From Pelecanus crispus (lineage: Eukaryota > Chordata > Aves > Pelecaniformes > Pelecanidae), in assembly GCF_030463565.1 (NCBI RefSeq), contig NC_134675.1:21039862-21103861 (forward strand): a DNA stretch of 64,000 nt. Reading direction: 5' to 3'. Below the pieces are notes generated by a model. The model worked only from the letters and a program-made list of their open reading frames with translations, ran no database searches and was not told the DNA's origin. Below, one piece after another: positions 32,782-63,886 of the stretch (position 1 is the first letter of the stretch; each line of letters starts with the position of its first letter). The position numbers and the translations under genes are program-made.

Positions 32782-33476
32782 GTTCAAGGTTTCAGCTAAA
32801 CCACAACACTCTGTAAACCCAATAGACCCAGCTTTCTCCGCGTCCCTTGCTCCCAACAAAGCTCTCCTTAGTCTGGCTTCACACCATGGCTGTTGCATGT
32901 GCACATCAGGTGATCATACCTTGGTGGAGTGTGGGTTAATTTACTGAGAAATTTAGATTGTTATGTTGGAACATGATCCATTGCTTCTTGTAAGATGCCT
33001 GCCCATGGACACTGCCCAGCTCCAGAAACTTTGCAAAAATCAAGTATACATTAACAGTGCCTAATTACAAGGTTTAATTATTAGCACTGATAAGTAGCTG
33101 AGGTTGGCATTGTCTCGCCTAGATGATAACACTAATTATGACAAGTTCTCATTTCCTTGTGAACCAAAATGTGAGAAATATGTCATGATTTTTGACTAGG
33201 TTTATACCTAATTTTAATTTGACTACAGACATTTCAGTCACTGATTTATGATGACAACTAATTTCAGATTTGCTTTTTAGTATAACACACACATCCACAG
33301 TTTAATGCTTTTATTTCTATATTTTAGGAAACCTTGCCAGTAAAAAAAAAATGCACAGGCCATTAGTTTAACTACATCCAATCCCTTGCATAACTCATGA
33401 AGTGAGCACATGTGCAGTACTGCCACTGCAGCAGGGTTACAGCAGACATAACAAACATGACATTTAACATTACAGT
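32782..33476. other. Spacer between inverted repeat arms
   Basis: 695 bp of AT-rich sequence without a recognised gene. It would form the loop if the arms paired. Confidence 0.5.
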
Positions 33477-33614
33477 TAACTCTGAAAACAGGTGTCAAAT
33501 GTATACCTTTAATAACAGAACTCTACTGTTTAGCAGACATTTTCTAGACAGATCAATATAATAATTTTTATAGATGATGGATCAGTTTCTAAAGATATTC
33601 AGTTGCTGCTGTTC
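33477..33614 (-). repeat. Inverted repeat, right arm (138 bp)
   Basis: Partner of 32648-32781. The match starts at TAACTCTGAAAACAGG and ends at GTTGCTGCTGTTC, after which homology fades (CAGGA matches after a small gap). Confidence 0.93.
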
Positions 33615-33622
33615 TCAGGAAT

Positions 33623-33649
33623 TAAGGAAGTGCTCATGGCACTTCCTTA
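33623..33649. repeat. Perfect 11-bp stem hairpin
   Basis: TAAGGAAGTGC, loop TCATG, GCACTTCCTTA. It lies 9 bp beyond the right arm of the large inverted repeat. No T-run or other terminator context applies in this eukaryotic setting. Confidence 0.85.
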
Positions 33650-36600
33650 TGCTATATTAGAATTTAATTGGAGTGAAAGAATGGTGGCTAATATAGAAAC
33701 TCTCTAAGATAGAGATTTTAGCAGGAGATGGGCTAGTTTGACTTCACTTTCAAATCACATCCTTACCTGCATTATAAATTTTATTTCAAAAGTCTGTCAA
33801 AAAAAAAGATAACTTTTTTATTTTCTTAAGTTAATCAAAACAATTTATTTTTCCACAATATTTAAATGGATTACAATATTAAGAGCTGGTTTATTACTCT
33901 TAATATTTCTATCATGACTGTAAAGGACACATAAGATGAAATTTTCAAAAACTATCACCATTGTTTAAACACTTCTCCCTATGAGGTTAAAATTGCCATT
34001 AGTGTGGGTCAAAGGGAAGCTATCCGAGCCCAGCCTGCTTTTGAAAATTCCATCAGGGGTCACACAGGAATTGAAATTCTTAGTTTTAATTTTCATTCTG
34101 TCAAACACGGATTGGGGCACAGTGATGAAATATTTTACAGCTTTGTAAAAAGCAGTGTATTTCTTTTTCTACAAGTATAAAAGGCAGGAACTTGAATGAT
34201 GAAGTTCTGTTCCTGACACTGCTGGCTCACTGACAGATTTTGAACAAGTTGTAGCTTCTGTATTTGCGTCCTTGCCAACCTCACCAGGGTGCTAAGACTT
34301 CATGAACTTTTGTTATATGCACTGAACACCAAGTTGGAAAAAGGGGGGGAACAAGTGGTGGTGGGGAGACAATATACAACTCTCTGGAAAGCTTGGAGAT
34401 AAAGCGTAAGGGGCATCACATTGGCTTTGAATTAGCATCTTTCACCTGTAAAGCATACCCATCGATGAAATGCAGTGGACAACAAATCAGCCAGTACAAG
34501 ACTAATGGATATTTCCTTCTTTAAAACAAACAAACAAAAATACACAAAACCCCCCCACAACACAAAACAAACTCATTCTCATTCTTTTCAGAGCTGGACC
34601 TTCTCCTTTACTTCCCTTTTCTGGCTTGCTTTATTCTTCCACCTCAGCCTATACCCAGTCCAATATACGTTTATCGATAGGTTTTCATACAGGTGCTTTA
34701 AGACCTAAGATCAAACAACTTCAAATACATATTTCAACTTTTTTGTGATCAGAAAATTCTGAATATAGTCAGTTACATAACTCACAGAATTTAAGGTTAA
34801 AATCCTCTTTTCAATTGCCAAAATATTTTGGGTTTTTTGGGTTTTTTTTTAGTCTTTGTTACACAAGAGATGCCTCTTTAGCTTAACTACACAAAAACTC
34901 TACAGATAGTTTCTGTAAGATTCTACAAGTCAGACCTGAATAGAATCATCCCCATATACAGTTGCACATGGATTATTATTTTTAACATTGCCATGCAAAT
35001 TTAGTCACTAAGAAAATTAAAGAAATGGCACCCTCTTGTGGTACCTTTGCTTTTAATGAAGTCTTCATATTTTCCCAGTATACCATTTTACAAGTAAAGA
35101 GCCTTTCTAACATACCCACTATTAAATGCAGATTTATACTTACTTTTTTCAGACACAATAAAACTAAGTAATTCAGGAAACTACACAGTGATAGGAAAGC
35201 AGCTGCATGACATAATACCAAGCAGTAATATTAAATTTCAAACCCTTATAACCAAAAAAAAAAATGGACATTTTCAAAAGTGAGTGTCTAAAAGGCTAGA
35301 GAGACAGTGGCGAAAGAGAGAGTGTGCAAACAGATTCTATTATGCCATTAAACCAAACAAGTGTGATGTATCTTTTATTATTAAAGACAATAAATTTTTA
35401 CCCCTACTACAAACTTTGTTCCACCTACTGCCACTTTTAACAATTAAGGTCTTCTCCAACAAACCCAAAATTTCTCCTACACTAAAGATGTCTCTGTTTT
35501 AATGCTACTCAGTTACTAATTGTTATTACTAGTTGACAACAGTGACATAGTTAAATTAACTATTAATTGTACCTCAAGTAGTAAACTTAGCTCAACAATT
35601 CATTGTACAGTTTAGGTTAAATTCTACTTTTTCTTAAATTCTAATAGAATTTGACTTCAAATATCACATCTTCATTTTACTTACATAGGTGAACTGGATC
35701 TTGTCTCAAAAGAATGTTCATGGAGGTCAGATTCAGTGCTTTAGTATCTTAGTAAAGCTTGGCAAAAATCACTCCCTTCCCTACTTCAGCTTTCCATTTG
35801 ACAGTGGCTTTTCTGCAAGTTATGGATTGTATTCTTAGAAGGATATACCTTCGGAAAGACTGGAGATCTCACTTTTTTTAAAGCAAAGTTCCTATAAGGC
35901 ATACTATAAGGTCAAATCAAATTAGTTACTTTGAAGATCCTAAGAGTAATTGCGAAAGTAACTGTGAAAAAGTAGTGATTATTCTACAGAAACTACTTGC
36001 TATGACTTCCCTATCACAGCCTCATACTCAGTGTAGTGAAAGCTACCTACCCAAACAGAAGGCACTATGAAGGTCTAGTCCCTTGCAGGTTTACTATCAT
36101 TGGCTAAGAAACAAAAGCAATAATAATTTCCTACCCATACTTTCAGTATTTTAAAAGGCTTTGATCATATAAAACTCAAATCACCAGGAGGTTCTATTTT
36201 AATTGTTTTGTTTGTTTAATACTCTATGTTGCTGTATCTATGAGACTTTGATCCAGAGGCAGAGGCCTGCCAACCAAGAGATTTTCTTGAACTTTACCCA
36301 GTACTGTGCATCAGCAGTATTTGATCTATTTACTTACTGCTGAAGTAAGAGACAAGATTGATTACTGGACAGTAAAAACTTCTGAGAGAAGAATACAACA
36401 CAGTTACTCCCTGTAAAATCTGCATGCTTGGCTTTGCCAAGAGTTTTATTAATTTCATTGTATGTAAAAGAAAGTGTGCTCAACATCCTCCTTTATATCC
36501 CATTATAAATTTGTTTCATTTAACTTATTAACAATTTTGAGTCAAGGCTGGTAAGTTTAAACCATTTGCAAGCACTGGTTTTTAGAGCAAACTGGCTTTA

Positions 36601-36714
36601 TATTTGTACCAAAAGAAAAGATTGTTCAGATGAAGCGTTTAATGAAATACAGGAATTAAATCAGAATGAATGTTCACAATTACACTGACACCAAAGACCA
36701 ATAAAAAGCAAATG
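33650..36714. other. Unique interval downstream of UBQLN1
   Basis: AT-rich, with simple A/C stretches near 34516-34570. No exon-like conserved coding block seen on either strand. If UBQLN1 uses a more distal polyadenylation site, part of this would be 3' UTR. Confidence 0.45.
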
Positions 36715-37954
36715 CTATTCAGTAACACAGCAGAATTCTTTATTTCACTACTTTTACTTTATCTAAATAGTCTTCAGCATCACATGACCCTTCCTCTCTG
36801 TCCTCCACTTTATACTCCAAGTATTGTTTGCTAATCTTAGCCCAAAGTCTGTAAATAGTCCCAGAGCTAACACTGAAAGGTCAGTCATCTTGAATGCTGG
36901 ATAATCACCAATTGCAAACACACTGAAACAAGATGCTTAAATACTTTTTAATTCATTTATAACCTGTGCACAAGAGGTAACTACCAATAAAAACTCAAGA
37001 GATATACAGTATTTTTTTACATGGTGGTTAAAAGTAATTAGAATATCACATGACAACGGCTGAAAGTAATGTTTCCAATTACAAATCATAATGCATGTTA
37101 GAATCTCAATGGAACAAGCCAAAATGCCTTAGAAACAGTTTCAGAGCACAAGGCAGTGCTCCTTTAATTTGCACAAAGGTAATTTACAGTTAATCTGTAA
37201 CAATGTTGCAATGAGACAATGTTACAGTGCTAATTTCTTTATGGCTAGATGTGAAGATATAACTAGAACAGCAATTCTAGTATATTTTAAATGAACTTGC
37301 CTAAGCATTTTTTCTGAGATGTTTACCAAAGATGCTGGAAGATTCTACACTAAAAACCATGTCTTACTACTTTTTTTTTTTTTCCCGGCCTTTTTTGTTT
37401 ACTTATAATTTCATTCTATTGCAATGTGTAAGTTTCTAGAAATAAGCTGTCTCTATTGTATATGTTGTGTTCATACTTCATACAAATAAAAGCAAAAATG
37501 GTAGATTATTCAAGTGGTATAAATCTTACAGCATTTTGCTAGCAAAAAAAATACATACCAAAATCACCGTAAGCAGCACTGGTACCCACAAATTATAGCC
37601 TTCAATTTTTTCCTTTTTAATTTGTATCCTACATAAATTATTACTGAAGGCTAACGGTTTAGTAGTAAATAAATTGAACAGCTGTAAGTTAGGCAAAGCC
37701 TGCTCAATCAACTGTGAAAGCTGATACTGTTTCAAAAAAATTAAGAAATAATGAAGTGCTGCATGCAACAACTGAGTGAAAATGCATCAATTCTCTGTTT
37801 GAAGAAAACTACTGCGCTTGACCTTAAAATGCATGACTGATTTTAGTTATAACAAGACAATCCCAAGAGTCAGAATGAAATAAAGCAACTATTTTAAAGA
37901 TTTAAGAGCTATTATAAAAAATAAATTACATTTTTTTGAGTTAAAGAAACACTG
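36715..37954 (-). other. UBQLN1: UBQLN1 3' untranslated region (inferred extent)
   Basis: Directly follows the stop codon at 37957-37955 on the minus strand. AT-rich, with an A/U-rich element-like character typical of long vertebrate 3' UTRs. The lower limit is inferred from the AATAAA at 36744-36739; other AATAAA hexamers exist further down (for example 36450-36445), so the true end may be longer. Confidence 0.5.
36739..36744 (-). terminator. UBQLN1: Candidate polyadenylation signal of UBQLN1
   Basis: Minus-strand AATAAA (GTGAAATAAAGAATTC) followed within 20 bases by a U/G-containing stretch (CTGCTGTGTTACTG). It is the best-looking signal in the first 1.3 kb after the stop codon. Confidence 0.45.
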
Positions 37955-57352
<19,398 letters not shown>

Positions 57353-58227
57353 CTAAACAGAAGTTAATATTATATAGTTATGTAGTTGAATACCAAACTA
57401 TTAATTTTTTAATAATTTAAGGAAGAACTATTTTGCTCACATTTATTATATTAATCTACTTGCACGCTATGTTTTGCTTTATACAACCTAGAAACACTTC
57501 ACTAAGTTATCTCAACTTTCTTTTTATCCAAAGGAAGATGGGAAAACAAGTCATTCTTTTTCAGTACAATTAAAGTCAAGTGTTTCATATCTAGATCACT
57601 AACTATATAGCTGGCAATAACAAAAATTGGCTTCCACTTACAGACTATACAGTCATTTCAGTCAGGCATGTACCCATGATGCAATAAATACACATGCCAT
57701 TGAAACCATCCGTTGCTGACATGCTGAAGATGCAACAAAACGTTATGTTAATTCAGTCCACATTTGTGCAGGCACTGGAAGGAGCAGTATCTTTTCTTCT
57801 TGGACATTTATTGGAAGGTATTACTGCTACTTTTCAAGTGTCAAAACTAGCAATCCTTTCCATACAGTCAAAAATTATTTCTTAGGTGGCTCTGCTCTCT
57901 CATCCAACTCATGACAGCTACATGAAATGTCCTTCCAGCCCAGGGCATGGTGAAGAGCCACATATTTCAGCTGACCGTGAAATCATACCTTCATTAAAAC
58001 AACTGAACCTGGAAAAGCAATTGTATTTCTTCCTGCCTTCTTAACAAATAACAACCACATTATGCTTTGCCTAACTTCTGACTGAGATTCATTATTCTAT
58101 AGAAAAGTACTCTCACAGAAAAAGCAACTAGTTCACAAAACGTAAAATACAAATATAAGAAAACCAAATGAATTTATTCAACATGACTACTCAGTAGACT
58201 AAATGTTCCTGAAAGGATCTTGGGAAG
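57353..58227 (-). other. UBQLN1 intron 1 sequence
   Basis: Unique AT-rich sequence upstream of the exon 2 acceptor. No first coding exon and no GC-rich promoter-like region seen. Confidence 0.6.
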
Positions 58228-58338
58228 TGTGGTGGTTTGACCCTGGCTGGACGACAAGTGCCCACCAAAGCTGCTATATCACTCCCCTTCTCAACTGCAC
58301 AGGGGAGAGAAAAAAATAAAATGAAAAGCTCACAGGTC
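58228..58338 (-). mobile_element. LTR family A, 3' end piece (split by CR1)
   Basis: Begins TGTGGTGGTTTGACC and matches the end of family A to AGCTCACAGGTC. The continuation of the same LTR is at 60902-61942. The five bases before it are GGAAG. Confidence 0.9.
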
Positions 58339-60897
58339 ACAGATTCATAGAATCATAGACTCATTTAGGTTGGAAAAGACCTTTAAGATCACCCAGTCCG
58401 ACCATTAACCTAATATTACCAAGTCCACACTAAACCAATTAAGGGTAGACTAGACTAAACCATGTCCCAAAGTGCTACGTCTACCCGTTTTTTGAACGCT
58501 TCCAGGGATGGTGACTCCACCACCTCTCTGGGCAGCCTGTTCCAATGCTTGACGACCCTTTCCGTGAAGAAATTTTCCCTAATATCCAACCTAAACCTCC
58601 CTTGGCACAGCCTGAGCCCATTTCCTCTCGTCCTATCGCTAACTACGTGGGAGAAGAGACCAACACCCACCTCACTACAACCTCCTTTCAGGTAGTTGTA
58701 GAGAGCAATAAGGTCTCCCCTCAGCCTCCTCTTCTCCAGGCTAAAAAACCCCAGTTCCCTCAGCCGCTCTTCATAAGGCCTGTGCTCCAGACCCTTCACC
58801 AGCTTCGTTGCCCTTCTCTGAACATGCTCCAGCACCTCCATGTCTTCCTTGTATTGAGGGGCCCAAAACTGGACACAGTATTCCAGGTGCGGCCTCACCA
58901 GTGCCGAGTACAGGGGGACAATCACCTCCCTGCTCCTGCTGGCCACACTCTTCCTGATACAAGCCAGGATGCTGTTGGCCTTCTTGGCCACCTGGGCACA
59001 CTGCTGGCTCACGTTTAGCCGGCTGTCAACCAGCACCCCGAGGTCCTTTTCAGCCAGGCAGCTTTCCAGCCACTCTTCCCCAAGCCTGTAGCATTGCATG
59101 CAGTTGTTGTGACCCAAGTGCAGGACCCAACACTTGGCCTTGTTGAACCTCATACAGTTGGCCTCGGCCCATCGGTCCAGCCTGTCCAGGTCCCTCTGCA
59201 GGGCCATCCTAGCCTCCAGCAGATCAACACTCCCACCCAGTTTGGTGTCATCTGCAAACTTACTGAGGGTGCACTCAACCCCCTCACCCAGATCATCGAT
59301 AAAGATATTAAACAAGACTGGCCCCAAAACAGAGCCCTGGGGAACACCGCTCATGACCGGCCGCCAACTGGACTTAACTCCATTCACCACTACTCTCTAC
59401 TACATCCCCAGTCTTTCCATCATCTACCAGGCGGGTCACCAGGTCATAAAAGGAGATCAGGTTGGTCAAGCAGGACATGCCTTTCATGAACCCATGATGG
59501 CTGGGCCTGATCCCCTGGTTGACCTGCACATGCCTGTTGAGTTCACTCAAGATGAACCTCTCCATAATCTTTCCCAGCACCGAGGTCAGGCTGACAGGCC
59601 TGTAGTTCCCCGGGTCCTCCTTCTGGCCCTTCTTGGAGATGGGCATCACATTGGCAAGCCTCCAGTCATCAGGGACCTCCCCTGTTAACCAGGACTGCTG
59701 ATAGATGATGGAAAGTGGCTTGGCAAGCTCCTCTGCCAGCTCCCTCAATACTCTCGGGTGGATCCCATCCAGCCCCATAGACTTGTGAGCGTCCAGGTGG
59801 CATAGCAGGTCCTTAACTGCTTCTTCCTGGATTATGAGGGCTCCATTCTGCTCCCCGTCCCTGTCTTGCAACTCAGGGGGCTGAATGCCCTGGGGATAAC
59901 TGGTCTGGCTATTAAACACAGAGGCAAAGGCAGCGTTAAGTACCTCAGCCTCTTCCTTGTCCTCAGTGACAATGTTCCCCCCCACATCCAGCAAAGGATG
60001 GAGATTCTCCTTGGCTCTCCTTTTATTGTTGATGTACTTATAGAAACATTTTTTTATTATCTTTTACAACATTGGCCAGATTAACTTCTTGCTGGGCTTT
60101 TGCTTTTCTAATTTACTCCCTGCATAACCTAAAAATATCCCTGTACTCTTCCTGAGTTGCCCGCCCCTTCTTCCAAAGGCGGTAGACTCTCCTTTTTTCC
60201 CTGAGTCCCCGCAAAAGCTCCCTCTTCAGCCAGGCCAGTCATCTTCCCCGCCAGTTGGTCTTACGGCACACGGGGACAGCCCGCTCCTGCACCCTTAAGA
60301 CTTCCTTCCTGAAGGCCCAGCCTTCCTGGACCCCTTTGCCTTTCAGGACTGCCTCCCAGGGGACTTTCCCAACCAGTGTCCTGAACAGGCCACAGTCTGC
60401 CCTCCGGAAGTCCATGGTAACAGTTTTGCTGCCCCTCCTCCTTACTTCGCCAAGAATCGAGAACTCTGTCATATCGTGGTTGCTGAGCCCAAGACGGCCT
60501 CCAACCACGACACCTCCCACAAGCCCTTCTCTGTTTGTAAACAGCAGGTCAAGCAAGGCACCTCCCCTGGTAGGCTCACTTACCAGCTGCGTCAGGAAGT
60601 TATCCTCCACACACTCTAGGAACTTCCGAGACTGTTGCCTCTCTGCTGTGTTGTATTTCCAGCAGATGTCCGGCGAGTTGAAGTCCCCCACAAGAACAAG
60701 GGCTGGCGATTGCGAGACTTCTGCCAGCCGCTTGTAGAACACTTCATCTATCTCTACATCCTGGCTGGGTGGTCTACAGCAGACTCCCAACAGGACATCC
60801 ACCTTGTTGGCCTTAAAAGCTTGTGTCAAGGGCTGATTCTCAATAGATCGCAGCGAGGGAGCTGCTCTGCTACGTACGAAACCCTGACCAATAAGTT
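58339..60897 (-). mobile_element. CR1 inserted in LTR family A
   Basis: A 2.56-kb minus-strand CR1 with its 3' tail at 58345 (ATTCATAGAATCATAG) and 5' truncation near 60897. GGTC lies at both junctions (58335-58338 and 60898-60901) and may be a short target duplication. Coding: endonuclease 60925-60239 (GDFNSPDICWKYN; the SDH position reads SNH) and reverse transcriptase 59994-59374, then 59390-58455 with intact [10 protein letters not shown]. Compared with the 48390 copy about 140 bases are missing at 59398 (between TACTCTCTAC and the CTTTCCATCATC block), removing the FSKAFDTV region and the residues after it. Confidence 0.93.
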
Positions 60898-60901
60898 GGT
60901 C

Positions 60902-61942
60902 GAGATAAGGACAGGGAGAGATCACTCAGCAATTACCATCAGGGAAAAACAGACTCGACTTGGGGAAAAATCAGCTTAATTTATTGCCAATCAAAACTGA
61001 GTAGGGTCATGAGAAATAAAACCAAATCTTAAAACACCTTCCCCCCACCCCTCCCTTCTTCCCGGGCTCAACTTCACTCCCAATTTTCTCTACCTCCTCC
61101 CCCTGAGCAGTGTTTGGGGATGGGGAATGGGGGCTGCAGTCAGTTCATCACTCGTCGTCTCTGCCGCTCCTTCCTCCTCAGGGGAGGACTCCTCACACTC
61201 TGCCCCTGCTCCAGCATGGGGTCCCACCCATGGGAGACAGTCCTCCACAAACTTCTCCAATGTGGGTCCTTCCCACAGGCTGCAGTTCTTCATGAACTGC
61301 TCCAACGTGGGTCCCTTCCATGGGGTGCAGTCCTTCAGGAACAGACTGCTCCAGAGTGGGTCCCCCACGGGGTCACAAGTCCTGCCAGCAAACCTGCTCC
61401 AGCGTGGGCTCCTCTCTCTCCACGGGCCCACAGGTCCTGCCAGGAACCTGCTCCAGTGTGGGCTCTCCACAGGGTCACAGCCTCCTTCAGGCACATCCAA
61501 TTGCTCCAGCATGGAGTCCTCCATGGGCTGCAGATGGATATCTGCTCCATCATTAACCTCCATGGGCTGCAGGGGGACAGCCTGCCTCACCATGGTCTTC
61601 ACCATGGGCTGCAGGGGAATCTCTGCTCCGGTGCCTGGAGCACGTCCTCCCCCTCGTTCTTCACTGACCTTGGTGTCTGCATAGCTGTTCCTCTCACATA
61701 TTCTCACTCCTCTCTCTGGCTGCAGTTGTGCAGGTTCTTTTTTTTTTTCCCCCTTCTTAAATATGTTATCACAGAGGCACTGCCACTGTCACTGACTGGC
61801 TCAGCCTTGGCCAGCAGCAGGTCTGCCTTGGAGCCGGCTGGCATTGGCTCTATTGGACCCAGGGAAGCTTCTAGCATCTTCTCACAGAAGCCACCCCTGT
61901 AGCCCCCCCAATACCAAAACCTTGCCACCCAAACCCAATACA
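60902..61942 (-). mobile_element. LTR family A, main piece (split by CR1)
   Basis: Continues the LTR from GAGATAAGGACAGGGAGAG to CAAACCCAATACA at 61942, so both LTR termini exist once the CR1 is discounted. The bases after it, GGCAG, match GGAAG before 58228 with one mismatch, consistent with a 5-bp target duplication. The long open stretches on both strands here reflect the repetitive LTR centre, as at 20672-21828. Confidence 0.92.
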
Positions 61943-62412
61943 GGCAGTTAGGAAGCCCTCCAGAAGTTGACATTTAACACTTTTCAGGTAGTATGGTCAA
62001 CTTGATTTTTTAAAAGAATCCTATTCCAAACATCTTAGTGAACTCTCATACATAACCCCATGTGGTGGTACATCTTCCCCCTGCCCCTGTTTTTTTTTCT
62101 GTCTTGTTTTTCCCCTTTACTTCGTCTGCTTTACAATCTCAGGAATTCGCAGGCCACAGCTTTTGCGTAGAGAGTTGGTCAGTTAAGCGCCCCTTAATTG
62201 TACCAGAAACTCCTACATGGCTGGAGCAGAGAGCGGCCCTGTTCTTATCAAGATTCATATTATGGCTAACGAGGGGAACGAGAACAAACAGCTACCCCAG
62301 ACAGCCTTGAAACAGGGTGGTATCATCGCTGCTGGAATTCCAACAACAAGCCGACCCGAATTGTGGCTCGGATGGAAATTTACTGGTGATTAAAGTCAAT
62401 CATCTCACAATC

Positions 62413-62453
62413 CTATAAACGGCAGTCCTAAGCGAGGCCCTTTGAGCTCTCCT
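62413..62453 (+). promoter_or_regulatory. LTR core promoter and shared motif
   Basis: TATA-like CTATAAAC, then 17 bases later CCCTTTGAGCTCTCCT. The same arrangement occurs on the minus strand at 17270-17232 and 1347-1308, so it is a conserved part of the family D promoter/R start. Confidence 0.6.
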
Positions 62454-62810
62454 GGACCGCCATGGGCTGCACCAGCATCTCCCTCTGATCGAAATGTCTC
62501 TCAGAGTCAGCGAAAACTAGCAGACTCCGAAAGTCTGCTGCTACCAGAACTCCATTGCCGGAGATCGACAACGGAGCCTGGGCTGCTGATATTCTTCACT
62601 CCTCGAGACTCTACTCTCGCCCGTTGAGAAATGCCAAGGCATTAGACATGAGTATTTCACTAAACTCGAGGGGAATTTTTAACAGGTATACTATCTTCAT
62701 ATATGCAATTATAGTTGTAAGTGTGCATATGCATGAATCAATTTAAGTAGTTTGTAGATGTATGATTTAATTTTAAAAAGAGTTTTATATTGCTGTATTA
62801 TTCTTATAGC

Positions 62811-63220
62811 ATTACTCTCCTAAACCGTTGACCAAGTCTGAGACTAAGAGTGGGCCCAGCCGCACCTCGGCTCCTCTCTGAGAAGGAGTCTAGAAAGCAA
62901 GGGGGTCCATTCTGAACCTCATGACTCAACGGGAGGGCCTCCGTATCCCCTACATACAATTTCTCTTTCTCTCTCATATAATCCAAATTTCCTTTATATA
63001 CTTTTCCTATGTACTAGATATACATATATGCATATACATACATTACTCTTATCCATATAAACCGTTGACCAAGTCTGAGACTAGGACTAGACCTAGCCGC
63101 ACCTAGGCTCCTCTCTGAGAAGGAGTTTAGAAAGCAAGGGGGTCTAGTCTGAACCTTGTGACTCAACGGGAGGGTCCCCTTTTGCCCCCCACCCCTTTTG
63201 CCTTTATTCCATATATATGC
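62811..63220 (+). repeat. About 237-bp tandem duplication inside LTR
   Basis: TAAACCGTTGACCAAGTCTG starts at 62821 and again at 63058. The following 120 bases (through GACTCAACGGGAGGG) match with scattered substitutions. The rest of each unit is AT-rich and less alike. Confidence 0.9.
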
Positions 63221-63519
63221 AATGCTTTTATGAATCATCTTAACTTGTTGTGATTTAATTCTCTTTTATGTGCTTCTGTGTAGTAATAGAGTGAACCTTG
63301 CCATCTTCGAATCTGTAACTAAGTCACTGTTTGATCAATTTTGTCTAATCACTTTATTAATCATTGATGATTGAGTGCTATTAAAAATACTATAATCAAA
63401 TTCTGCAATTCGCTATAAGCAAATTCTAACTTTTACTAAATCAAACTGTGTAAAGTCACTCATTCATAGTGAATCGACATAATCAGCAGGATTCACAAAC
63501 CTGCATTCGTGACACCCCA

Positions 63520-63886
63520 AATATTAATCTTGCAATGACTTATTATTAAATAATTATAAGAGGCAGGGCTAAAAAAAGGAAAACCCCACTGTATTATAAC
63601 CTGAAGGCGAGTCTCTAATTGAAAAGGTTTATAGTACAGGAAGAGATAAAACAGATCCCCAAAAAATGAGCCTGCGACACAACAGAGGTAAGAAATCTCT
63701 GTGCCTGGGCAGCAGGTAGCACTTGGTCAGTTAGAAGTCTGCTCACACAGAGTTGGATCCAGTTCTTAGAGAAACACCTTTGAAGTCAACCATTATACTG
63801 GTAATATTTAGACTTGCAAGCATTCTAGAAAGCCATTTAATCCGTTCCTGCCTGAAGTGGCTTACTTACCTAAATTATTCAGACAT
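63520..63886. other. Unique non-coding interval
   Basis: No gene or repeat recognised between the two LTRs. Confidence 0.5.

Larger units (their letters stand above)
62061..63514 (+). mobile_element. Solo LTR (family D) with CCCCA target duplication
   Basis: Starts TGTGGTGGTACATC and ends GCATTCGTGACA; flanked by CCCCA at 62056-62060 and 63515-63519. A TATA-like CTATAAAC at 62413-62420 is followed by CCCTTTGAGCTCTCCT at 62438-62453, the motif shared with the LTRs at 741 and 16738. At 1454 bp it is longer than those (about 820 bp), partly because of an internal tandem duplication. No gene inside. Confidence 0.9.

Noticed and set aside
1-36700. Search for the 3' end of IDNK, the convergent neighbour of UBQLN1 in the human genome
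   Set aside because: No gluconokinase-like coding block recognised on the plus strand; a short diverged exon could be missed by eye.
61114-61902. A 262-codon plus-strand open frame rich in Ser, Gly, His and Leu
   Set aside because: It lies wholly inside LTR family A. The same frames are open at 4722-5289 and 20820-21529 because the LTR centre is built of short repeated units; no domain is recognisable.
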